Assembly: GCA_946479185.1 (NCBI GenBank)
Contig: CAMLFF010000100.1
Location: forward strand, 1 to 9,628
Direction of reading: 5' to 3'
Length of the DNA: 9,628 nt
Origin: an uncultured Sphingobium sp.
Lineage (GTDB): Bacteria > Pseudomonadota > Alphaproteobacteria > Sphingomonadales > Sphingomonadaceae
Each line of letters opens with the position of its first letter. Position 1 is the stretch's first letter. Position numbers and translations under genes: made by a program. Below, piece after piece: positions 1 through 4,973 of the stretch. The notes under the pieces are model-generated. The model was not told where the DNA came from. It ran no database searches and saw nothing but the letters and a program-made list of their open reading frames with translations.

Positions 1-560
1 CGCCTGCCATTGCGCGGCGCAACCTTCGGCATGCGGTGGCGCACCTCGCCCTTCAGGTCGGCCGCGACGCGCTTAAGCCGGCAGATGGCCACCGGCTCGG
101 GCAGCTGGGCCTGCGCCTCCTCCACCCGCCCGCGCCGGCAGGCCGGCTCACACGGACGGTCGCAGGTGCGCCCCAGGATGCCTGGAAACACGTTCGACAC
201 CCAGTTGACCATGTAGGCATCGCCATAGCGACCCTGGGAAAGCGCAATGCCCCAAAGCTGAATGACGGACCCGGATGCCTCGACGCTGGTGGGCGCGCGA
301 GCGGCACCTTCATTCAGCGGACGGCGGTCATCGGGCAGGCCGCCCGGTTCACCCGGAGCTGGGGGCTGGAGCTCGCCAAGGAACTCGGGCGCAACCTGAC
401 TGCTATTCTCGTCAGCGACATTGAGCGCTGCATCCAGCGCATTATCGGCGGCTGCGGCGTTCATGTCTGCGCTATTGTTGGTGGGTTCTGGGGTGACGTT
501 GCAACTGGCGAGTGCCAATGCGAGAGGCGCGATCGAAATGCCTGCGCGAATGCGGTTCAT
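1..560 (-). CDS. Chimeric partial ORF: lipoprotein N-terminus joined in frame to GltD-like Cys motif
   Basis: The frame opens at ATG 558-560, behind a good ribosome site (AGGGAGA about 6 nt upstream), and stays open to the left edge: 186 codons, no stop seen. Residues 1-20 are a lipoprotein signal with lipobox L17-A18-S19-C20. Residues 21-90 are a low-complexity Asn/Ala/Pro-rich linker, and residues about 91-117 resemble the start of a small periplasmic lipoprotein domain (VIQLWGIALSQGRYGDAY). From about residue 117 the character changes to VSNVFPGILGRTCDRPCEPA followed by CRR, then PVAICRLKRVAADLK. This is the N-terminal Fe-S/FAD-adjacent motif of GltD-like NAD(P)-dependent oxidoreductases (Cys133, Cys137, Cys141, Cys160). 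Such enzymes are cytoplasmic, so joining to an exported lipoprotein makes no obvious sense. The gene is divergent from proA. It may be a genuine recombinant pseudogene or an assembly chimera. The two halves are recognised from motif memory only. Confidence 0.7.
   Translation of the reverse strand, partial: MNRIRAGISIAPLALALASCNVTPEPTNNSADMNAAAADNALDAALNVADENSSQVAPEFLGELQPPAPGEPGGLPDDRRPLNEGAARAPTSVEASGSVIQLWGIALSQGRYGDAYMVNWVSNVFPGILGRTCDRPCEPACRRGRVEEAQAQLPEPVAICRLKRVAADLKGEVRHRMPKVAPRNGR
201..227 (-). other. Probable recombination or assembly junction
   Basis: The switch from lipoprotein-like to oxidoreductase-like sequence falls within codons for about YGDAYMVNW. The short run GR-Y-x-D/E-AY fits both families, so it could have served as microhomology. 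Counting bases, 1-180 is about 76% G+C (136 of 180), while the 60-base blocks from 181 to 480 run about 57-72%. Third positions in the left part are almost all G or C. The exact break cannot be placed better than within about 30 bases. Confidence 0.55.
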
Positions 561-681
561 GCGTATCTCCCTGACTGGCTTGCTCACAAAACGCCCGATC
601 ATGGATCGGGTTGCCGCCATTTGCGTGCCTTGCCCGTCATGCTATGGGGAATGCCCCTTTCCGTACAGGACCAAATTCGCG
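561..681. promoter_or_regulatory. Divergent intergenic region with a small perfect palindrome
   Basis: This gap separates the leftward lipoprotein-type ORF from rightward proA, so it should hold both promoters. I could not pick a convincing -35/-10 pair for either. The one visible structure is CCCGATC-ATG-GATCGGG at 594-610, with 7-bp arms and a 3-nt centre. It could be an operator or a short hairpin. The proA ribosome site is a weak AGGA at 667-670, 11 nt before its ATG. Confidence 0.35.
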
Positions 682-1947
682 ATGAACGACCTCACGCATA
701 CGCCCGAGATGCTGATTGCCCAGATGGGCGCACGGGCGCGCCGTGCCACGGCACAGATGGCGCAGGCGCCGAGCGAGCAGAAGGCAAAGGCGCTGGTTGC
801 GGCGGCTGCAGCCTTGCGGGAGGCGCTGCCCAAGATTCTCGAGGCCAATCGGGCCGACATGGAGCGTGGGGCGGGCAACGGCCTTTCATCGGCGATGCTG
901 GATCGGCTCAAGCTGGATGAAGGGCGTGTGCTGGCGGTGGCCGACGCAGTCGAGCAGGTCGCGAGCCTTGACGATCCTGTCGGGCATGTGATCGACGAGA
1001 GTGTGCGCCCGAATGGCCTGCGCCTGAGCCGTGTGCGCGTACCGCTTGGCGTGATCGGCATCATTTACGAAAGCCGCCCGAATGTGACGGCGGATGCGGC
1101 GGCGCTGGGGCTTCGGTCTGGCAATGCGGTGATTTTGCGTGGCGGGTCCGAAGCGGTGGAGAGCAATCGCGCGATTCACGCCGCGATGGTGCAGGGTATC
1201 ACGGAAGCGGGGCTGCCTGCGGACGCCGTGCAATATGTCCCCACCACGGACCGGGCAGCCGTGGGCGCGATGTTGCGCGCCGTGGGCCTCATCGACATCA
1301 TCGTGCCGCGCGGGGGCAAGAGCCTTGTCGCACGGGTGCAGGAGGAAGCACGCGTGCCAGTGCTCGCGCATCTCGATGGCATTTGTCACACCTATGTCCA
1401 TGCCGACGCCGACCCTGTGATGGCGCGCGACATCATCGTGAATGCCAAGATGCGGCGCACCGGCATTTGCGGGGCGATGGAAACGCTGCTGATCGACCGG
1501 GGCTTTCCCGAGCCGGAAGCGTTGATCGCTGCGCTGCTGGACGCGGGCTGCGAAGTGCGCGGTGACGAAGGCGTGCGCAAGCTCGATCAGCGTGTGGAAG
1601 CGGCGCAGGAGAGCGACTGGGGCACGGAATTTCTTGAAGCGATTGCAGCGGCGCGGATCGTCGGCGGGATGGACGATGCGCTGGAGCATATTGCGGCGCA
1701 TGGCAGCCATCATACCGATGCGATCGTGACGCGCGATGCCGCCGTTGCCGAGCAATTCCTTGCGCGGTGTGACAGTGCTATCTGCATGTGGAATGCCTCC
1801 AGCCAGTTTGCCGATGGCGGCGAATTTGGGCTGGGTGCCGAGATTGGCATTTCGACGGGGCGGATGCATGCGCGTGGCCCAGTCGCGCTGGAGGGGCTGA
1901 CGACTTACAAATGGGTTGTGCGCGGCGAAGGGCAGGTGCGGCCATGA
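682..1947 (+). CDS. proA: Gamma-glutamyl phosphate reductase (glutamate-5-semialdehyde dehydrogenase)
   Basis: This is the second enzyme of proline synthesis from glutamate: NADPH-dependent reduction of gamma-glutamyl phosphate to glutamate-5-semialdehyde, in the cytoplasm. The protein has 421 aa, the usual size. Recognisable blocks are PLGVIGIIYESRPNVTADAA (121-140), the nucleotide-binding ILRGGSEA (151-158), IIVPRGGKSLV (206-216), and the catalytic-cysteine segment NAKMRRTGICGAMETLL with Cys263. The C-terminal signature is FADGGEFGLGAEIGISTGRM followed by HARGPVALEGLTTYK (376-410). The frame is open far upstream (from 421), but the start at MNDLTHTPEM gives the family length, whereas the upstream reading is antisense to the neighbouring gene. 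The partner proB is not in the window. The stop overlaps the next start (ATGA), implying co-translation with the downstream lipoprotein. In many sphingomonads nadD follows proA, but here it does not. Confidence 0.96.
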   Translation: MNDLTHTPEMLIAQMGARARRATAQMAQAPSEQKAKALVAAAAALREALPKILEANRADMERGAGNGLSSAMLDRLKLDEGRVLAVADAVEQVASLDDPVGHVIDESVRPNGLRLSRVRVPLGVIGIIYESRPNVTADAAALGLRSGNAVILRGGSEAVESNRAIHAAMVQGITEAGLPADAVQYVPTTDRAAVGAMLRAVGLIDIIVPRGGKSLVARVQEEARVPVLAHLDGICHTYVHADADPVMARDIIVNAKMRRTGICGAMETLLIDRGFPEPEALIAALLDAGCEVRGDEGVRKLDQRVEAAQESDWGTEFLEAIAAARIVGGMDDALEHIAAHGSHHTDAIVTRDAAVAEQFLARCDSAICMWNASSQFADGGEFGLGAEIGISTGRMHARGPVALEGLTTYKWVVRGEGQVRP

Positions 1948-2507
1948 ACATGGTATCAGCGCGCTTTGCGGCATCGCTCGCGGTGATGGCTGGATTGGCT
2001 GGGTGCCAGGCGGTTCCTTCCGGTAGGCCTGCTCCGGCACCAGCGCCTGTGCGCACGCCCGGCCCGGCTCCCCAGGCACCCTTGCCAGCGCCGCCTGCAG
2101 ATAGTGGCGCGACCGGTTGGGATGTCGCGCCCGTGGTGCAGTGGCAGTGGCGCTACCGCTCAACATCGGCAGAAACGGTCGCCGAGTTTGGCACGAGCAA
2201 TATGCAGCCATCCTTCGCCATGCGCTGCGTAAAGCCGAGCCGGCAGATTGCGTTGACGCTGGCGGGCTATCGCACGGCTGGCACAGTGGTGATTCGCACC
2301 AGCGCTGGCGTGCTGCAATGGAATGGGCAGGCGATGCCGCAGGGTGCAGGCAGCGTGTTGACGATCACGCGCGCCGCGAGCGATCCGGGTTTTGACTGGA
2401 TGGCCTACTCGCGTGGTCGCATTTCCATCGAGCCGACAAGCTCGCCACGATTCCTCTTGCCAGTGGTGGCGGAGATTGGCCGGGTGATCGAGGATTGCCG
2501 AGGCTAG
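1944..2507 (+). CDS. Small predicted lipoprotein of unknown function
   Basis: This is a 187-aa protein starting at the ATG that shares 4 nt with the proA stop; a second ATG lies two codons later. Residues 1-20 form a signal peptide with lipobox L18-A19-G20-C21, so the mature protein should be a membrane-anchored lipoprotein. Asp or Ser retention signals are not obvious: residue 22 is Gln, so outer-membrane sorting is likely by the usual rule. Residues 23-53 are a Pro/Ala linker. The remaining domain of about 130 residues contains a Trp-rich opening (VVQWQWRY, 64-71) and strand-like alternation. It has only two further cysteines, Cys95 and Cys185, which could form a disulfide in the periplasm. 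I do not recognise a named family. The 4-nt overlap suggests translational coupling to proA, though a role in proline metabolism does not follow. Confidence 0.8.
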   Translation: MNMVSARFAASLAVMAGLAGCQAVPSGRPAPAPAPVRTPGPAPQAPLPAPPADSGATGWDVAPVVQWQWRYRSTSAETVAEFGTSNMQPSFAMRCVKPSRQIALTLAGYRTAGTVVIRTSAGVLQWNGQAMPQGAGSVLTITRAASDPGFDWMAYSRGRISIEPTSSPRFLLPVVAEIGRVIEDCRG

Positions 2508-2523
2508 GATATCGCCGGAACTG

Positions 2524-2550
2524 CGGGCTTTTCGCCGCTCAGCCCGATTT
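2524..2550 (+). terminator. Weak stem-loop after the proA-lipoprotein pair
   Basis: CGGGCT at 2524-2529 pairs with AGCCCG at 2541-2546 around an 11-nt loop, followed by ATTTG rather than a real U-run. An alternative stem, GCCC 2542-2545 with GGGC 2551-2554, competes with it. It is a possible weak terminator for the upstream two-gene unit. Confidence 0.3.
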
Positions 2551-2686
2551 GGGCGAGCGCATGATTATGATTTGAAAAAAGAATAATACAAGTCTTGTTC
2601 GCACGGGCGAGATGATTCAAATCTATGCCTGTCGAAGGGCAAAAGGCTTCCAGCCAGCCCCCGGCGAAACAGTTTCAACGCAATTG

Positions 2687-2700
2687 AAAGGAGGTGATCC
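2687..2700 (+). promoter_or_regulatory. Extended Shine-Dalgarno, perfect complement of the 16S rRNA 3' tail
   Basis: AAAGGAGGTGATCC is complementary over 14 nt to the canonical bacterial 16S 3' end GGATCACCTCCTTT. The GGAGG core (2690-2694) stands 7 nt before ATG 2702, the ideal distance. Most ribosome sites match only 4-6 nt of this tail. The flanks do not continue into 16S sequence on the other strand (the minus strand has CATC before GGATCACC where 16S has GGCT), so it is not an rRNA fragment. Confidence 0.75.
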
Positions 2701-2701
2701 G

Positions 2702-2758
2702 ATGTCTCATGGTTCAGCAATGGGGTCGGTCAAGTCCGTTCGGGGAGCCTGTCGCTAA
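2702..2758 (+). CDS. 18-codon small ORF (possible leader peptide)
   Basis: ATG 2702 to TAA 2756-2758 encodes MSHGSAMGSVKSVRGACR, a basic and Ser/Gly-rich peptide with no membrane segment. Support comes almost wholly from the extraordinary ribosome site immediately upstream. The last codons and the stop lie inside a 12-bp hairpin (2747-2774), so a ribosome finishing the peptide would open that stem. This is the geometry of a leader peptide or a coding small RNA. I do not recognise the peptide, and no larger gene follows on the same strand before the terminator-like hairpin, so an attenuated target is not evident. Confidence 0.5.
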   Translation: MSHGSAMGSVKSVRGACR

Positions 2759-2858
2759 GGCATTAGCGGCGGGTCGCGCGAGGGTCTCATGGTTTTAGAG
2801 ACTTAGACGCGGCGTAAATCCTCGGGTGGCGGCACTTCCGGCCGCTGACCATGCTGAT

Positions 2859-2900
2859 GGGCCGTAGGAACCTTGATGGTTCCTGCGGCCCCTCTCATTT
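2859..2900 (+). terminator. Strong 14-bp hairpin, terminator-like
   Basis: GGGCCGTAGGAACC (2859-2872) pairs with GGTTCCTGCGGCCC (2878-2891) around a 5-nt loop TTGAT, with a single G-U pair. The following bases CCTCTCATTTG are only pyrimidine-rich, not a clean U-run, so termination may be partial. It would end a transcript from the small-ORF region. Confidence 0.55.
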
Positions 2901-3076
2901 GTGCGGCTTACGGTTGTGTGCGCTTTGTATTGCGCGCAAGTTTTTCAACGCAGCACTTGTATCCTCGCGAACGCGGGGATCCATTCAACGCTGCGGAACT
3001 GCGCTAGATTGCGTCGTTGGAACTGGATCCCCGCATTCGCGAGGATACAGGCAGTAGAGGCGGTCTTGTAACGCCC
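2901..3076. other. Non-coding spacer containing the palindrome; no gene seen
   Basis: Apart from the palindromic element, this spacer shows no gene. The plus-strand reading frame 2851-3057 begins inside the terminator-like hairpin and runs through the repeat, so I do not treat it as a gene. The minus strand is the immediate 3' flank of the DUF2721 gene, which ends at 3077. Confidence 0.6.
2958..3049. repeat. Dispersed palindromic element (26-bp inverted arms)
   Basis: The left arm 2958-2983 and right arm 3024-3049 are inverted copies differing at one base, which becomes a G-U pair in RNA. Both carry the core CCTCGCGAA-n-GCGGGGATCC. The pairing continues inward through TTCAACG (2984-2990) against CGTTGGAA (3015-3022) with one bulged G, leaving a loop of about 24 nt. 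The core GGATCCCCGC-n-TTCGCGAGGAT is a short repeat I know to be scattered through intergenic regions of sphingomonads and other proteobacteria. Translated on the plus strand it gives the spurious peptide ELDPRIREDTG. The element sits at the convergent end between the RNA region and the leftward DUF2721 gene, where it could also act as a bidirectional transcript end. Confidence 0.85.
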
Positions 3077-3619
3077 TTAACTCTCGCGTCGCGGCTCTGG
3101 CTTATGCCGGCCATGCGCGGCCAGTTCTTCCTCGCTCCGTTCGACCTCTGCCTTGTGGTAGAGGATCTCATTCCGGATATGCGTCACGCTCGATCCCAGC
3201 CGCGTCTCATACAGGAAGATCGCAAAGGCGATGGCGATCGAGATCATCGACCCCATGAACAGCAGCGCGATCAAGGTGCCAAGGTTGGCGTCCAACAGGT
3301 TGGATGCGAACAGCAGGATGACCACGCCGCTGATGAGCAGCGCGGCCAGCACCGAAAGGAAGATCGCGGCGTTGACCACCGTGATGCGCCTGTCGAGAAT
3401 GCGGATTTCGTCGATCAGCCGGTCATGCTCGGCGCCACGAGACGCCTGCACCAGCTTCTCGACCGCGCGCGCACGATCGATAACGCGGGCGAGACGGCTG
3501 ACGCAGACGTTGAGGAAGCCGCCGATGCCTGCAAGCAGAAACACCGGCGCCACCGCGACCTGTATGGTATGCGCGACGAGGCTGACCTCAGGGGTTGCCA
3601 ACGCCTGCACCGTAATCAT
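3077..3619 (-). CDS. DUF2721-like inner-membrane protein
   Basis: This 180-aa protein has three hydrophobic segments, about residues 14-36, 81-105 and 112-137. Between the first and second is a charged helical stretch (43-80: SRLARVIDRARAVEKL, then EHDRLIDEIRILDRRI). The C-terminal tail is highly charged (EVERSEEELAAHGRHKPEP). The arrangement, and the SRLARVIDRAR motif straight after the first membrane segment, fit the DUF2721 family of small uncharacterised bacterial membrane proteins; its molecular function is unknown. ATG 3617-3619 overlaps the alaC stop by 4 nt (ATGA on the minus strand), so translation is probably coupled to alaC. A modest AAAGG lies about 7 nt upstream. The family call rests on layout and motif, without a search. 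Confidence 0.85.
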   Translation of the reverse strand: MITVQALATPEVSLVAHTIQVAVAPVFLLAGIGGFLNVCVSRLARVIDRARAVEKLVQASRGAEHDRLIDEIRILDRRITVVNAAIFLSVLAALLISGVVILLFASNLLDANLGTLIALLFMGSMISIAIAFAIFLYETRLGSSVTHIRNEILYHKAEVERSEEELAAHGRHKPEPRRES

Positions 3620-4827
3620 GCAGCGCCTTTGGTCGCCGGGGTGTTGACGCCCATCGAGTGGAGGTAGCGCTTGATGTTGCGCGCGGCCTGTCGCAGCCGC
3701 TGCTCATTCTCCACCATCGCGATGCGAACATAGCCTTCGCCATCCTCGCCATAGCCAACGCCGGGCGCGACCGCGACCTGCGCTTGCGTGAGCAATTGCT
3801 TGGAGAATTCCAGGCTGCCCATCTCCTTTAGCGCCGGTGGAAGCGGCGCCCATGCAAACATGGAGGCTTTGGGTGAGGGGATATCCCAACCCGCACGCCC
3901 AAAGCTTTCCACCATCACATCACGGCGCTTCTGATAAAGCTGGCGATTGCGCTCGACGATATCCTGCGGGCCATTGAGGGCTGCGCAGGCGGCGGCCTGA
4001 ATGGGCGTGAAGGCGCCATAATCGAGATAGGATTTCACGCGCGTCAGTGCGGCGATCAGCTTGGGGTTACCCACCGCAAAGCCCATGCGCCAGCCTGCCA
4101 TGCTGTAGGTCTTGGACATGGAGGTGAACTCGATGGCGATATCCTTCGCGCCCGGCACCTGCAGGATCGAAGGCGTCGGGTTGCCATCAAAATACAGCTC
4201 GGAATAAGCCAGATCGGAGAGGATCCAGACCTCATTTGCCTTCGCCCAGGCGACCAGCCGCTCATAGAAAGCAAGGTCTACCGTCTCGGCAGTCGGATTG
4301 CCGGGATAATTGACGATCAGGATGCTCGGGCGCGGCACGGTGAAGTGCATCGCACGCTCAAGCGCGCGGAAATAATTCTCGTCCGGCGTGGTCGGCACAG
4401 AGCGGATGGTCGCGCCCGCGATGATGAAGCCGAAGGTGTGGATCGGGTAGCTGGGGTTGGGTGCCAGCACCACATCGCCCGGCGCCGTGATGGCGGTGGC
4501 GAGGCTGGCAAGGCCTTCCTTGGAGCCCATCGTCACGACGACTTCCGTCTCCGGATCAACATCGACCCCGAAGCGGCGCGCATAATAATTGGCCTGCGCC
4601 TTGCGCAATCCGGGAATGCCCTTGGACTGGGAATAGCCATGTGCGTCCGGCTTTTTGGCGACTTCCACCAGCTTGTCGATGACGTGCTGGGGAGGGGGCA
4701 GATCGGGATTGCCCATGCCGAGATCGATAATATCCTCGCCCGCCGCGCGCGCCGCTGCCCGCATCCCGTTAACTTCGGCGATGACATAGGGCGGAAGGCG
4801 CTTGATGCGGTAGAACTCATCGGACAT
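3616..4827 (-). CDS. alaC: Alanine/LL-diaminopimelate-type class I aminotransferase
   Basis: This is a PLP-dependent fold-type I aminotransferase of 403 aa, very close in motif order to E. coli AlaC, which interconverts pyruvate + glutamate with alanine + 2-oxoglutarate. Homologues are often labelled LL-diaminopimelate aminotransferase, so substrate choice is not certain. Visible features are RIKRLPPYV (7-15), EDIIDLGMGNPD (31-42), TMGSKEGL (99-106), PNPSYPIH (123-130), NYPGNPTA (173-180), SDLAYSEL with Asp205 and Tyr208, the Schiff-base lysine Lys239 in SMSKTYSMAGWRMGF, and the carboxylate-binding Arg368 in YVRIA. The start MSDEFYRIK (ATG 4825-4827) was chosen because homologues begin there and AGGAGA lies about 11 nt upstream. 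The frame is open to ATG 4915-4917, with another ATG at 4858-4860. It is divergent from phaC and overlaps the DUF2721-like gene by 4 nt. Confidence 0.93.
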   Translation of the reverse strand: MSDEFYRIKRLPPYVIAEVNGMRAAARAAGEDIIDLGMGNPDLPPPQHVIDKLVEVAKKPDAHGYSQSKGIPGLRKAQANYYARRFGVDVDPETEVVVTMGSKEGLASLATAITAPGDVVLAPNPSYPIHTFGFIIAGATIRSVPTTPDENYFRALERAMHFTVPRPSILIVNYPGNPTAETVDLAFYERLVAWAKANEVWILSDLAYSELYFDGNPTPSILQVPGAKDIAIEFTSMSKTYSMAGWRMGFAVGNPKLIAALTRVKSYLDYGAFTPIQAAACAALNGPQDIVERNRQLYQKRRDVMVESFGRAGWDIPSPKASMFAWAPLPPALKEMGSLEFSKQLLTQAQVAVAPGVGYGEDGEGYVRIAMVENEQRLRQAARNIKRYLHSMGVNTPATKGAA

Positions 4828-4973
4828 TATGAAGTCGATCTCCTGAATGTGGAAAATACCCATGCTCACACTGGAAGTGGAAAGCCGGGCAGATGCCGCA
4901 TATAGCTTGCACTTCAAGGCCGTGCCACCAAAACAACGGGTTGCGCCGTTAAAACGAAATGAGGCCCTTTTTC
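4828..4973. promoter_or_regulatory. Divergent alaC/phaC promoter region
   Basis: These 146 bases must carry start signals for leftward alaC and rightward phaC. No -35/-10 pair stands out. The phaC ribosome site is GAGG at 4961-4964, 9 nt before ATG 4974; the earlier in-frame ATG at 4959 has no ribosome site, and this decides the start. One TGC-C-GCA motif near 4894-4900 weakly recalls the palindromes in front of the phasin gene. Confidence 0.4.

Larger units (their letters stand above)
2687..2900 (+). ncRNA. Candidate structured RNA with four consecutive hairpins
   Basis: Downstream of the extended ribosome site are four stems in a row. Hairpin 1 (2747-2758 with 2763-2774) has 12 pairs including wobbles and a GGCA loop. 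Hairpin 2 is GTCTC 2784-2788 with GAGAC 2798-2802. Hairpin 3 pairs about 2825-2833 with 2841-2850 and has one bulge. Hairpin 4 is a 14-bp terminator-like stem at 2859-2891. The 11-mer GTCTCATGGTT occurs twice, at 2704-2714 and 2784-2794, so the GAGAC at 2798 can pair with either copy; this gives a possible switch reaching back to the start codon of the small ORF. I find no confident promoter; the stretch 2561-2590 is AT-rich. I cannot assign it to a known RNA family. Confidence 0.45.

Noticed and set aside
36..920. Plus-strand frame of 294 codons across the left edge and the proA start
   Set aside because: It overlaps both the minus-strand lipoprotein-type ORF and proA, has a Cys/Gly-rich random-looking product, and no supporting ribosome site.
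886..2211. Open minus-strand frame of 441 codons opposite proA
   Set aside because: It lies antisense to a clear proA and the following lipoprotein gene; its product is His/Arg-rich low-similarity sequence as expected from GC-rich antisense frames, and it has no family motif.
2687..2701. Minus-strand GGATCACCTCCTTTC as a 16S rRNA 3' fragment
   Set aside because: Only about 15 nt match and the flanks differ from 16S; the plus-strand spacing to ATG 2702 explains it better as a ribosome site.
2851..3057. 68-codon plus-strand ORF
   Set aside because: It starts inside the terminator-like hairpin and reads through the dispersed palindrome (SSRTRGSIQ is a repeat-derived peptide), so coding is unlikely.
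3017..3667. 216-codon plus-strand ORF beginning MELDPRIREDTG
   Set aside because: Its first residues come from the repeat arm and the rest is antisense to the DUF2721 and alaC genes.
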